From JAAGZL01 sp050291365 (lineage in GTDB: Bacteria > Pseudomonadota > Gammaproteobacteria > Chromatiales > Chromatiaceae): a DNA stretch of 64,000 bases. A program made the position numbers and the translations under genes. This document shows, in pieces, positions 8,842 through 17,277 of this stretch. Under the pieces are notes generated by a model. The model saw only the letters and a program-made list of their open reading frames with translations. It was not told where the DNA came from and did no database searches. Every line of letters starts with the position of its first letter. The stretch's first letter is position 1. The stretch is taken from assembly GCA_050291365.1 (NCBI GenBank), contig JBNKJS010000012.1, positions 124,001-188,000 on the forward strand, in the 5' to 3' direction.

Positions 8842-9891
8842 ATGACCGGACATGACCCCATAATAACGCCAGAGGCCGCCTCCGACGAAACTGCGGTGGA
8901 TCGCGCCATCCGCCCCAGAAGTTTGCAGGACTATGTCGGGCAGCCAACGGTCAAGGATCAGATGGAGATCTTTGTTCAGGCTGCCCGGGGCAGAGAAGAG
9001 GCCCTGGACCATGTGCTGATATTCGGCCCGCCAGGTCTGGGTAAGACCACCCTGGCCCACATAGTCGCCAATGAGATGGGAGTAGGTCTGCGCCAGACTT
9101 CCGGGCCGGTGCTGGAAAAACCAGGGGATCTGGCGGCGCTGCTGACCAATCTTGAACCCCACGACGTGCTGTTTGTGGATGAGATTCACCGCCTCTCTGC
9201 GGTGGTGGAAGAGGTGCTATATCCGGCATTGGAGGATTTTCAGTTGGATATCATGATAGGGGAGGGGCCGGCAGCACGATCTATTAAGTTGGACCTGCCA
9301 CCTTTTACTCTGGTTGGAGCCACCACCAGAGCTGGTCTCCTTACTTCGCCACTGCGGGACCGCTTCGGAATAGTGCAGAGACTGGAGTTTTACTCCACTG
9401 AGGATCTAACCCATATCGTCAAGCGCTCCTCTGGAATTATGAATATCGATATAGACGACTCTGGTGCAACCGAGATTGCCTGCCGCTCCCGCGGTACCCC
9501 GCGTATAGCCAATCGTCTGCTGCGCAGGGTGCGGGACTATGCCCAGGTCAAGGGCAATGGAAACATCACAAAAGATATTGCTGATCAGGCCCTGGGTATG
9601 CTCAAGGTAGATAATAACGGTTTTGACAACATGGATCGCAGACTACTCTCGGCGGTGATCGAAAAGTTCGACGGCGGTCCAGTTGGAGTTGATAGCCTGG
9701 CGGCCGCGATTGGGGAAGAGCGAGGCACCATTGAGGATGTGCTTGAGCCCTATCTTATCCAGCAAGGATTTATGATGCGTACCCCCAGGGGACGGGTGGC
9801 CACCAAGGCTGCCTATCTGCATTTTGGGTTGAACCCAAGTTCTGATTCAGATCCCAGCAAGCCAGAAACGCCAGACCTATTTTCCAGCTAG
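8842..9891 (+). CDS. ruvB: Holliday junction branch-migration ATPase RuvB
   Basis: The 349-residue AAA+ ATPase has Walker A GPPGLGKTT, Walker B LFVDEIHRL, the sensor segment LVGATTRAGLL and a C-terminal winged helix (QGFMMRTPRGRVAT). It drives branch migration as a hexamer on each side of a RuvA tetramer. It is last of the ruvCAB set; a 284-bp gap follows before ybgC, containing only a short ATTTTGCC/GGCAAAAT inverted repeat that I can see. Confidence 0.97.
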   Translation: MTGHDPIITPEAASDETAVDRAIRPRSLQDYVGQPTVKDQMEIFVQAARGREEALDHVLIFGPPGLGKTTLAHIVANEMGVGLRQTSGPVLEKPGDLAALLTNLEPHDVLFVDEIHRLSAVVEEVLYPALEDFQLDIMIGEGPAARSIKLDLPPFTLVGATTRAGLLTSPLRDRFGIVQRLEFYSTEDLTHIVKRSSGIMNIDIDDSGATEIACRSRGTPRIANRLLRRVRDYAQVKGNGNITKDIADQALGMLKVDNNGFDNMDRRLLSAVIEKFDGGPVGVDSLAAAIGEERGTIEDVLEPYLIQQGFMMRTPRGRVATKAAYLHFGLNPSSDSDPSKPETPDLFSS

Positions 9892-10175
9892 CTGAAATCA
9901 CCTCAATTATCCCTGATAACCACAAGAAATCTCACATATATGCTCTCTTCTACCTCTAAAAAGGGAGATTTTGCCCGATTCGCGAGTAATCTCTTTGTAG
10001 GAGAGGCAAAATTATTGGACAATACGCGCATATTAATTGGGGTGGTTGGCTGTATTGGAAAAAATAGTTGGTTAACGGAATAACCCTAAATCTATTTATG
10101 TTTCGTTTTAGTGGAAAGCGTGCATGTAATCACTGTCCCTTGGTTAAAAACCTGGAAAATACCTTCTTATAAAAA

Positions 10176-10595
10176 ATGATATCAGCTAAGGAATTTATTT
10201 GGCCAATCAGGGTCTACTACGAAGATACGGATTCTGGTGGCGTGGTGTATTATGCCAACTACCTGAAATTCATGGAGAGGGCCAGGACAGAATGGCTCAG
10301 AACACTGGGGTTCGAACAAGATCAACTGGCAGAACAAGAAGGGGTTATTTTTGCCGTGCGGAGGGCAGAGATAGATTTTGCCTCACCAGCTAGGTTCAAT
10401 GATGCGTTGGAGGTGCGCGTGGGGTTAGTTGAGTGTAAGAGAGTGAGCCTGACTTTCAGGCAGGAAATAACCAACACAAATGATGGACGCACAATTTGCA
10501 GCGGAACAATACAGATAGCCAGTATTGATGCAGCCCAATTTCGTCCCCGCCCAATACCTAAGTCAATTATGAAGGAGCTGCCGGATGTCAGCTGA
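10176..10595 (+). CDS. ybgC: Tol-Pal-associated acyl-CoA thioesterase YbgC
   Basis: This 139-residue hotdog-fold protein starts IWPIRVYYEDTDSGGVVYYA, with the catalytic aspartate in EDTDSGGVVY as in YbgC/4-hydroxybenzoyl-CoA thioesterases. It hydrolyses short-chain acyl-CoA or acyl-ACP and is the first gene of tol-pal operons. The start ATG lacks an obvious ribosome-binding site. Its end overlaps tolQ by 11 bp. Confidence 0.95.
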   Translation: MISAKEFIWPIRVYYEDTDSGGVVYYANYLKFMERARTEWLRTLGFEQDQLAEQEGVIFAVRRAEIDFASPARFNDALEVRVGLVECKRVSLTFRQEITNTNDGRTICSGTIQIASIDAAQFRPRPIPKSIMKELPDVS

Positions 10596-11256
10596 GCTAT
10601 CTTTTTTTCATCTGGTACTTAAAGCCAGTCCCCTGGTACAACTGGTCATGGCCTCTTTGATGCTGGCTTCGGTTATCTCCTGGACCATGATCTTTGATCG
10701 CTCCAAGGTGCTGAAAAAGGCGCGCAAGGCGGCAGACGTGTTTGAGAAGCGCTTCTGGTCTGGTGGCGATATGGGAGAGCTGTACAACCAGGTGGGGGGG
10801 AGCGACTCCTCCTCGGGTCTGGCAACCATATTTTACGCCGGTTTCCAGGAGTTCACCCGTCTGCGCCAGCATAAAGACATTGAACCCATGGCTGTGGTTG
10901 AAGGCGCAAGACGCGCCATGCATGTAGCCATGAGTAGAGAGTTGGATGGTCTGGAGAACAATCTCTCATTTCTTGCCACTGTTGGTTCTACCAGCCCCTA
11001 TGTGGGTCTGTTCGGAACGGTCTGGGGTATCATGAACTCATTCATGGCCCTGGGCAGTGTAAAACAGGCGACTCTCTCCCTGGTGGCTCCCGGTATTGCC
11101 GAGGCCTTGATTGCGACCGCCATGGGGCTGTTTGCCGCTATTCCGGCGGTGGTGGCCTACAACAGATACTCCAATGATGTGGAACGGCTGAACGGTCGTT
11201 ATGAAGATTTTCTGGATGAATTTACCACCATACTTCAGCGGCAGGCCCATGTTTAA
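10585..11256 (+). CDS. tolQ: Tol-Pal system proton-channel subunit TolQ
   Basis: The 223-residue inner-membrane protein has three membrane segments: residues about 15-35, then FLATVGSTSPYVGLFGTVWGI split around residue 135, and LIATAMGLFAAIPAVVAYN near 175. These form the MotA/ExbB/TolQ channel. With TolR it couples proton flow to TolA movement and outer-membrane constriction at division. Unlike the near-contiguous enterobacterial tolQR, 114 bp separate it from tolR. Confidence 0.96.
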   Translation: MSAELSFFHLVLKASPLVQLVMASLMLASVISWTMIFDRSKVLKKARKAADVFEKRFWSGGDMGELYNQVGGSDSSSGLATIFYAGFQEFTRLRQHKDIEPMAVVEGARRAMHVAMSRELDGLENNLSFLATVGSTSPYVGLFGTVWGIMNSFMALGSVKQATLSLVAPGIAEALIATAMGLFAAIPAVVAYNRYSNDVERLNGRYEDFLDEFTTILQRQAHV

Positions 11257-11278
11257 GCAGGGCAAAGGAACAGGGACA

Positions 11279-11303
11279 AGGGCCGAGGGCCGAGGGCCGA
11301 GGG
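11279..11303 (+). repeat. 7-bp tandem repeat (GGGCCGA), four G-tracts, between tolQ and tolR
   Basis: Three copies of GGGCCGA are followed by a fourth GGG. The G-tracts are at 11280-11282, 11287-11289, 11294-11296 and 11301-11303, each separated by CCGA, which fits the simple G-quadruplex rule of four G3 tracts with loops of 1-7 bases. A downstream CCTCGGCCCT at 11328-11337 can instead pair with any of the three repeat registers. Confidence 0.8.
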
Positions 11304-11350
11304 CGGTTGTTTCTGGTTTTCCTGTCACCTCGGCCCTGATATCTGGTCGC

Positions 11351-11369
11351 TGTCCTCCGCAGGAGGACA
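11351..11369 (+). promoter_or_regulatory. Hairpin enclosing the tolR ribosome-binding site
   Basis: TGTCCTCC (11351-11358) pairs perfectly with GGAGGACA (11362-11369) over a GCA loop. The GGAGG inside the 3' arm is the only plausible ribosome-binding site for the tolR ATG at 11371, so the closed hairpin would hide it. Confidence 0.6.
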
Positions 11370-11370
11370 A

Positions 11371-11796
11371 ATGAGTCGTCAGAAAAACAGGCGTCGCCCC
11401 ATGGCCGAGATAAATGTGGTGCCCTACATCGATGTGATGTTGGTGCTATTGGTGATCTTTATGATTACCGCGCCGCTGCTTACCCAAGGGGTAAAGGTAG
11501 ATCTGCCGGTGGCGGATGCTAATCCACTGCCGCCTGATGCGGATGATCCAGTTATAGTATCGGTAAATGCCAAAGGCGAGATGTTTATCGATGTGGGTGA
11601 GGGTAAGAATGCCCCAGTAGAACCTGGGATACTGCAGACCAGGGTTGCGGCAGTTCTGAAATACAAACCAAGAACACCAATAATGGTGCGTGGTGATCGT
11701 AACGTGGATTACGGCCATGTAGTACAGGCGATGGTGATGATACAACAGGCAGGGGCGCCCAATGTTGGTTTGATAACGGAAACACCGGAAGAATAG
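11371..11796 (+). CDS. tolR: Tol-Pal system protein TolR
   Basis: A 141-residue protein with a short cytoplasmic N-terminus, a single membrane helix containing the proton-relay aspartate (VVPYIDVMLVLLVIFMITAP) and a periplasmic domain, as in ExbD/TolR. It works with TolQ as the motor that energises TolA. The ATG follows an AGGAGG site that is buried in a hairpin (see 11351-11369). It lies 13 bp before tolA. Confidence 0.96.
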   Translation: MSRQKNRRRPMAEINVVPYIDVMLVLLVIFMITAPLLTQGVKVDLPVADANPLPPDADDPVIVSVNAKGEMFIDVGEGKNAPVEPGILQTRVAAVLKYKPRTPIMVRGDRNVDYGHVVQAMVMIQQAGAPNVGLITETPEE

Positions 11797-11809
11797 GGTA
11801 TAACACCAG

Positions 11810-12652
11810 ATGTTTTCGATATTTAAGAACAATCCGCTAGCCGCGGCTATCGCCATCGGGATGCATCTGGTCATTATTCTATTGATGATTTTCGGTCTGG
11901 ATTGGTGGGAGAAACCAGAGCAAAAAAGGTTTAAGGCGAACGTAGTGCAGGCCACGGTGATCGATGCAGCCAAGGTTGATGCAGAGGTAAAGAGACTCAA
12001 GCTGGCGGATGAAAACAAAAAGAAGAAAGAGTCTGCGGCTAAGCTTGAAGAGAAAAAACGGCTGGATGATCTAAAAAAGAAACGTCAGCAGGAAGAGAAA
12101 AAGCTGGCTGACATAAAAAAGAGACGTAAGGCTGAAGAGGCTAAGAAACTTAAGCTGGAAAAAGAGAGAAAGCGTAAGGAAGCGGAAGCGAAGAAGAGAA
12201 AGGCCGAAGAGGCCAAACTCAAAGCGGCGGAAGAGAAGAAGAGGAAGGCCGCTGAGGCAAAGCGTAAAGAGGCAGAAGAGAAGAAGCGCAAGGAGGCCGA
12301 GGCTAAGAAGCGTAAACAGAAGGAGTTGGAGGCCCAGATGCGGGCCGATATGGAGGCCGAGCGTGATGCTACTGAGATTGAGCTCTATATGGCCCAGATA
12401 CAGCAAACGGTTGAGGCTAACTGGTTGCGGCCGCAAGGGTTTGGGGATGGTATGAGGTGTACTTTGAGGATTCGTATGGCTACTGGTGGTAATGTAATAG
12501 CTGTGCAGGTAGTCCAAAGTAGCGGGAATGGCACTTTTGACCGCTCAGCAGAAGCTGCGGTGCGTAAGGCCGATCCTCTGCCTGTGCCTAGCGGAAGACT
12601 GTTTGAAAAATTTAGAGACATTAATTTTGAATTTGCACCAAGAGGGGAATAA
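11810..12652 (+). CDS. tolA: Cell-envelope protein TolA
   Basis: The 280-residue protein has an N-terminal membrane helix (LAAAIAIGMHLVIILLMIFG), a long Lys/Glu/Ala-rich helix from about residue 45 to 190 and a C-terminal globular domain with WLRPQGFGDGMRCTLRIRM and the NFEFAPRGE ending. TolA spans the periplasm and links the TolQR motor to Pal and TolB. The helical rod gives strongly repetitive purine-rich DNA between about 12000 and 12360. Confidence 0.95.
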   Translation: MFSIFKNNPLAAAIAIGMHLVIILLMIFGLDWWEKPEQKRFKANVVQATVIDAAKVDAEVKRLKLADENKKKKESAAKLEEKKRLDDLKKKRQQEEKKLADIKKRRKAEEAKKLKLEKERKRKEAEAKKRKAEEAKLKAAEEKKRKAAEAKRKEAEEKKRKEAEAKKRKQKELEAQMRADMEAERDATEIELYMAQIQQTVEANWLRPQGFGDGMRCTLRIRMATGGNVIAVQVVQSSGNGTFDRSAEAAVRKADPLPVPSGRLFEKFRDINFEFAPRGE

Positions 12653-12663
12653 CTGAAACTGCT

Positions 12664-13965
12664 ATGAGAAAAATTCTACTATCTGTACTGCTCTATCTGG
12701 TTCATCTGCAAGCTGTTGCCGATCCTCTGACCATTCGTATTACCGAAGGTGCCCAGGGCGCTCTGCCCATAGCGGTTGTGCCTTTCGCCTGGACGGGAGG
12801 GGGCCAGGGACCAAGCCAGGATATATCCGATATCATCCGGGCAGACTTGGCGCGTAGTGGTATATTCAGGCCCATGCCGGTAGAGGATATGCTGGCCCGT
12901 CCCAAGGATAGCAAAGAGGTATCCTACAAGGACTGGCGGGTGCTCAAGATGGAAAACCTGGTAGTTGGACAGGTGCAGTCCAAAGGATCAGGTCAGTACA
13001 TGGTTAGGTTTCAGCTGCTTGACGTGTTTAAGCAGGAGCAGTTGGCAGGCTACAACGTGCCAACCAATGAGCGTGATCTACGCGCTACCGCTCACCATAT
13101 AGCTGATATCATATACGAGAAGATCACCGGCAAGAGAGGCGCCTTCTCCACCAAGGTGGCATATGTCACCGCAGTCGGCACCCGTAGCGGCAAGGAAAAT
13201 ATTGTCCTTCAGGTGGCTGACGCCGATGGTTACAACCCGCAGACAATCGTAACCTCCACCGAACCGCTGATGTCGCCCTCCTGGTCGCCGGATGGTCGCA
13301 AGTTGGCCTATGTCTCATTTGAGCGTAAAAAGGCTTCCATCTATGTGCAGGGTGTTTACACCGGCCAGCGTCAGAAGGTGGCATCATATAAGGGGATAAA
13401 TGGAGCGCCATCCTGGTCTCCAGACGGAAAAAAACTGGCCCTGACTTTGTCCAAGGATGGTAATCCTGACATCTATGTGCTTGATCTGCAGAGCAAATCG
13501 CTGCTCAGGCTTACCAAGCATTACGGAATAGATACGGAACCTACCTGGTCTCCAGACGGCAAGTATGTTGCTTTTACCTCTGCCCGCGGTGGTCAGCCAC
13601 AGATCTATAAGGTCCCATCATTTGGCGGAAAGGTGGAGCGCGTTACCTATAAAGGCACGTATAATGCCCGCGCAACCTACTCCCCTGATGGTAAATTACT
13701 TGCGATGGTTAACAGAAAAGCTGGCTCTTTTCGTATAGCTTTGCTTGATCTCAAGACAAATTCCATGAGATTCCTAAGCCAAGGGCGCTTGGATGAATCT
13801 CCTAGCTTCGCTCCTAACGGTAGCATGGTAATATATGCAACCAAGATTCGTGGCAAAGGGGAACTGGCGGCAGTTTCTGTGGATGGAAGTGTAAAACAAA
13901 AGTTGGCTCTCCAGGTAGGGGATGTTCGAGAGCCAGCATGGTCCCCGTTTAGTCGATCAAAATAG
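12664..13965 (+). CDS. tolB: Tol-Pal system beta-propeller protein TolB
   Basis: A 433-residue periplasmic protein with a signal peptide (cut near LQAVA-DPLTI), an N-terminal alpha/beta domain and five to six propeller blades marked by repeated SPDGRKLAYVS-type motifs (PSWSPDG, PTWSPDG, YSPDGKLLAM). It interacts with Pal and TolA. It is 11 bp after tolA and 14 bp before the pal ATG. Confidence 0.97.
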   Translation: MRKILLSVLLYLVHLQAVADPLTIRITEGAQGALPIAVVPFAWTGGGQGPSQDISDIIRADLARSGIFRPMPVEDMLARPKDSKEVSYKDWRVLKMENLVVGQVQSKGSGQYMVRFQLLDVFKQEQLAGYNVPTNERDLRATAHHIADIIYEKITGKRGAFSTKVAYVTAVGTRSGKENIVLQVADADGYNPQTIVTSTEPLMSPSWSPDGRKLAYVSFERKKASIYVQGVYTGQRQKVASYKGINGAPSWSPDGKKLALTLSKDGNPDIYVLDLQSKSLLRLTKHYGIDTEPTWSPDGKYVAFTSARGGQPQIYKVPSFGGKVERVTYKGTYNARATYSPDGKLLAMVNRKAGSFRIALLDLKTNSMRFLSQGRLDESPSFAPNGSMVIYATKIRGKGELAAVSVDGSVKQKLALQVGDVREPAWSPFSRSK

Positions 13966-13979
13966 AGGAATTGACAGAA

Positions 13980-14483
13980 ATGAAATTGAAAATGGTAAAA
14001 TTAGTACCGGTTTTAGCTGTGTTGTTGTACCTGGCTGGATGTTCCAGTATGCCAGGCGCGGGTAATGATGCTGCTGATGTTGCGGATGCAGGAACCTCCG
14101 GTGCATCTGAGGGAGGAGCCTGGACTGGTAGTCCGCTGGACGATCCAAATAGCCCGCTCTCAACTAAGATCATCTACTTTGGTTATGATATTAGTGAGAT
14201 CCCTGCTGATTATCGAGATGTTGTAGTGGCCCATGGTGCTTATCTGGCGGCTAACCCTCAGGTTCGGGTATCTGTTGAAGGTCATGCGGATGAGCGTGGT
14301 TCCAGAGAGTACAATATTGCCCTAGGAGAGGATCGTGCCAAGGCCGTTAAACGTCTACTCTTGGCCCAGGGCGCTTCTGAAAGGCAGATTACAACTCTTA
14401 GCTACGGTGAAGAGCGTCCGGCTGATATAGCTTCCAATGAATCTTCATGGGCGAGTAATCGCCGCGTAGAGTTGAACTACTAG
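13980..14483 (+). CDS. pal: Peptidoglycan-associated lipoprotein Pal
   Basis: From the ATG at 13980 the product has 167 residues, starting MKLKMVKLVPVLAVLLYLAG with the lipobox LAGC. A linker rich in Ala/Gly/Ser is followed by an OmpA-like peptidoglycan-binding domain (SVEGHADERGSREYN, and NRRVELNY at the end). I prefer this ATG to the TTG at 13971, because the AGAGGA ribosome-binding site at 13965-13970 abuts the TTG but sits 9 bp before the ATG. Pal anchors the outer membrane to the wall. Confidence 0.95.
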   Translation: MKLKMVKLVPVLAVLLYLAGCSSMPGAGNDAADVADAGTSGASEGGAWTGSPLDDPNSPLSTKIIYFGYDISEIPADYRDVVVAHGAYLAANPQVRVSVEGHADERGSREYNIALGEDRAKAVKRLLLAQGASERQITTLSYGEERPADIASNESSWASNRRVELNY

Positions 14484-14501
14484 GTCTAGGGGAATATTGG
14501 T

Positions 14502-15539
14502 ATGAGGGTCTTGGTTGGTGCTTTGGTTTTGTTTGTGGCCGCGCCTGTATCTGCAATTGATTTTTTCTCTTCCAAGAAAGATGACAGCAGTAAGGGGTCA
14601 CAGGGGCCATCCCTGGAACAGCGGGTGCAGACGTTAGAGCGTCGTATCAATACCCTCTCCACTATTGTCCTGCGTCTGGATAGTCTGCAACAGGAGATGC
14701 AGCAACTCAGGGGCGATGTCGAATTGCAGAGCCATGCAATGGAGAGCCTGAGAAAGCGCCAGATGGATTTCTATAACGATATGGACCAAAGGATATCCCG
14801 GTTTACCGGAGAGACTCCGGCCGGATTGCCAGCAGAGGCATCCAGCGGAACGGTACCTCCAGCAACGCCTCAAGGAAGTTATCAACCTCAGGCTCCTGAG
14901 CCTGCCGGTGAACCAAATTGGGAGTCTAGCCCAGTTTCTTCTTCGCCCAATCAGCCTTCAGGTGTGGCGCAGAATCAACCTTCTGCCTCAACTGCTGGAG
15001 GTGTGCAGACAGGGTCCAGAGAATCTAACCTTCCTCCGGTTGTAAGCTCCACCTCGCCGTCAGCTGTTGAAGCGAAACCGACATCTCCAGGGCAGTTGCA
15101 TACCACTACTGTGGCTGTAGCGCCCAGGTCTGCTTCACCTTACATGGAGGCCAAAGGGGAGAAGTCGAGTTATCAATCTGCTTTTAATCTGTTGATGGAC
15201 AGAAAATATGATCAGGCGAAAAAAAGTTTTCGTAATTTCCTGACAGAGTATCCCCGCAGCCGATTGGCAGATAATGCTCAGTACTGGTTGGCAGAGGCTA
15301 ACTATGTAACCAGGAATTTTGACGTTGCCCAGGACGAGTTCAACAAAGTGATAAATTCCCATCCGGGAAGCCCCAAGGTTTCAGATGCGATGTTGAAGAT
15401 CGGCTACATCCAGTATGAGAAAAAGCAGTGGTCAGCGGCTAAGGGCACCCTGAACAGTGTGGTGGATAGATATCCCAACTCAACAGCAAGCCAACTGGCG
15501 AAAAAACGTCTGAGTAAGATGCGGTCTCAGGGTCACTAG
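14502..15539 (+). CDS. cpoB: Cell division coordinator CpoB (YbgF)
   Basis: The 345-residue product has a signal peptide, a coiled-coil trimerisation segment (about residues 38-85, LEQRVQTLERRINTLSTIV), a long Pro/Ser/Gln/Ala-rich linker (about 95-215) and a C-terminal TPR domain starting YQSAFNLLMDRKYDQAKKSF. CpoB links Tol-Pal action to septal peptidoglycan synthesis. The linker is longer than in E. coli CpoB, which accounts for the larger size. It closes the tol-pal cluster. Confidence 0.94.
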   Translation: MRVLVGALVLFVAAPVSAIDFFSSKKDDSSKGSQGPSLEQRVQTLERRINTLSTIVLRLDSLQQEMQQLRGDVELQSHAMESLRKRQMDFYNDMDQRISRFTGETPAGLPAEASSGTVPPATPQGSYQPQAPEPAGEPNWESSPVSSSPNQPSGVAQNQPSASTAGGVQTGSRESNLPPVVSSTSPSAVEAKPTSPGQLHTTTVAVAPRSASPYMEAKGEKSSYQSAFNLLMDRKYDQAKKSFRNFLTEYPRSRLADNAQYWLAEANYVTRNFDVAQDEFNKVINSHPGSPKVSDAMLKIGYIQYEKKQWSAAKGTLNSVVDRYPNSTASQLAKKRLSKMRSQGH

Positions 15540-15577
15540 ACTGGGCTATAATCTAAGCCTCTATAGTTACTTGTGGG

Positions 15578-15594
15578 TGCCCAGTCATCTGGGC
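15578..15594 (+). repeat. REP-like hairpin, family TG(T/G)-GGxGCCC ... GGGCGA (copy 1)
   Basis: TGCCCAG-TCAT-CTGGGCG forms a small hairpin preceded by TGTGGG. It is a diverged copy of the element seen cleanly at 16989-17012, and lies between cpoB and queE. Confidence 0.5.
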
Positions 15595-15622
15595 GAGAAT
15601 AGGATGATAATCAAATCACCCA

Positions 15623-15653
15623 AAGGAGTGGGTTCCTACGCAACCCATCAAAT
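15623..15653 (+). promoter_or_regulatory. queE leader with two mutually exclusive hairpins around the ribosome-binding site
   Basis: The only good ribosome-binding site, AAGGAG at 15623-15628, is 25 bp from the ATG at 15654. Hairpin B (TGGGTT 15629-15634 with AACCCA 15642-15647, loop CCTACGC) would leave only 6 unpaired bases before the ATG and so make the site usable. Hairpin A (AGGAG 15624-15628 with TTCCT 15633-15637) would hide the site and exclude hairpin B. A TATAAT at 15547-15552 could be the -10 box, giving a leader near 95 bases. Confidence 0.4.
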
Positions 15654-16295
15654 ATGTATAGTTTACAGATAACCGAGATATTCTATTCCCTCCAGGGTGA
15701 GTCCAACATGGTTGGTATGCCCACGGTGTTCGTGCGACTAACAGGATGTCCTTTGCGTTGTGGTTACTGTGATACCGAGTACGCCTTTAGTGGCGGTGAG
15801 CCGATGACCCTTGATGCAATATGCGAGCGGGTTGCATCATATGGGTGTGAACGTGTAACCGTCACCGGTGGTGAACCACTGGCTCAGGTGCGCTGTTTAG
15901 AACTGCTAACCAGGTTATGTGATGATGAATATCTGGTTGCACTTGAAACCAGTGGTTCCCTGGATCTCTCTGGAGTTGATCCCAGGGTAACCAAGATCAT
16001 GGACATCAAGACGCCTGGTTCCGGTGAGGTAGAGAAGAATATGCTCTCCAATATCGGCCATCTTTCTCACAGTGACCAGATCAAGTTTGTAATATGTGAT
16101 GAGGCGGATTACATCTGGTCCAGACAGATTATTGAGCAGGAAGCGCTGGTGGATTGTGTAGAGATAATCATGCTGCCGGCCTATGGGGAGCAGAATCCAG
16201 TGGATCTGGCCGAGTGGATACTGAGGGACCGGTTGCCGGTGCGTTTTCAGATGCAGCTGCACAAACAGCTTTGGGGCGATGCCAAAGGTAAATAG
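15654..16295 (+). CDS. queE: 7-carboxy-7-deazaguanine synthase QueE
   Basis: The 213-residue radical SAM enzyme has the cluster motif GCPLRCGYCDT (Cys32, Cys36, Cys39), an EIFYSLQGES start that is characteristic of QueE, and TVTGGEPL for SAM binding. It converts 6-carboxytetrahydropterin to 7-carboxy-7-deazaguanine in the queuosine/preQ0 pathway. It lies 18 bp before queC, the next enzyme. The start codon is placed by the QueE-typical N-terminus, although the ribosome-binding site is 25 bp away. Confidence 0.95.
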   Translation: MYSLQITEIFYSLQGESNMVGMPTVFVRLTGCPLRCGYCDTEYAFSGGEPMTLDAICERVASYGCERVTVTGGEPLAQVRCLELLTRLCDDEYLVALETSGSLDLSGVDPRVTKIMDIKTPGSGEVEKNMLSNIGHLSHSDQIKFVICDEADYIWSRQIIEQEALVDCVEIIMLPAYGEQNPVDLAEWILRDRLPVRFQMQLHKQLWGDAKGK

Positions 16296-16313
16296 GGTAG
16301 AGACGGGCAGAAG

Positions 16314-16982
16314 ATGAAAAAAGCGGTGATTCTACTCTCCGGTGGATTGGATTCGGCTACAACCCTGGCTATAGCTAAGCAGCAGGGGTTTGAGTGCTAC
16401 GCCCTCAGTATGAGCTATGGCCAGCGCCACTCAGCTGAGTTGCAGGCGGCGGAGCGCGTTGCCAACTCCATCGGGGTTAAAGAACACCGCACCATCCCCA
16501 TTGCCCTGGATGGTTTCGGCGGGTCAGCCCTCACAGATATGTCCATAGCCGTACCCGAGGAAGGGGGCAGTGGAATACCGGTCACCTATGTTCCGGCACG
16601 TAATACCATATTCCTTTCCCTGGCCCTGGGCTGGGCTGAGGTGCTGGGAGCAGAGGATATATTTATCGGGGTGAATGCTGTGGACTACTCTGGCTATCCG
16701 GATTGCCGTCCCGAGTTTCTTCAGGCCTATGAGACCATGGCCAATCTCGCCACCAAGGCTGGGGTTGAGGGCGATGGCTTCAAGATCCACGCCCCCCTGG
16801 TGAGCATGAGCAAGGCAGAGATAATCCAGAAGGGGACCAATTTGGGGGTTGATTATGCAGCCACCGTCTCCTGTTACCAGGCCGATGGTGATGGCAAGGC
16901 CTGTGGTGTTTGCGACTCCTGTCGTCTAAGGGCCCAGGGGTTTAAGGATGTCGGGGTATCTGATCCGACGGTATATCAATAA
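16314..16982 (+). CDS. queC: 7-cyano-7-deazaguanine synthase QueC
   Basis: A 222-residue ATP-dependent enzyme with the PP-loop SGGLDSATTLA at the N-terminus and a zinc site formed by SCYQADGDGKACGVCDSC near the C-terminus. It turns CDG into preQ0 with ammonia and ATP. Directly downstream of queE with 18 bp spacing, so the pair encodes consecutive steps. A REP-like hairpin follows at 16989. Confidence 0.97.
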   Translation: MKKAVILLSGGLDSATTLAIAKQQGFECYALSMSYGQRHSAELQAAERVANSIGVKEHRTIPIALDGFGGSALTDMSIAVPEEGGSGIPVTYVPARNTIFLSLALGWAEVLGAEDIFIGVNAVDYSGYPDCRPEFLQAYETMANLATKAGVEGDGFKIHAPLVSMSKAEIIQKGTNLGVDYAATVSCYQADGDGKACGVCDSCRLRAQGFKDVGVSDPTVYQ

Positions 16983-16988
16983 AATGAC

Positions 16989-17012
16989 TGTAGGAGCCCA
17001 GTCTCCTGGGCG
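16989..17012 (+). repeat. REP-like element TGTAGGAGCCC...GGGCGA (copy 2)
   Basis: TGTAGGAGCCCAG-TCT-CCTGGGCGA contains the stem GCCCAG/CTGGGC. It is 6 bp after the queC stop. The rest of the gap up to 17277 shows no gene, only an AGGAGG ribosome-binding site at its end for the next gene. Confidence 0.65.
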
Positions 17013-17277
17013 AAAAGCCGTGTCTGATAAACCGCCTGCCGTGTATATCTAAGTCGGTTTGTTCTGTTTAAGCAGCAGTTGCTTGGGATCAAAATTCCCA
17101 GCAATCTAGACAAATCCAACCCTGTCTGGATCTAGCTAATTGATTCGAACATAAAATTCCATTGCCTCCATATAGATATCATTGGCTGGTTTAATGGCTG
17201 CTTTCTGCGCTACCATAAATCAAAAGAGGCTCGGTAAGGGCCCTGAAACAATATAGATAGTTATATCGGAGGAGGGT

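Noticed and set aside
15616..15656. preQ1-I riboswitch before queE
   Set aside because: The leader lacks the A-rich tail and the loop sequence of preQ1-I; only the general idea of a switch is kept as a finding.
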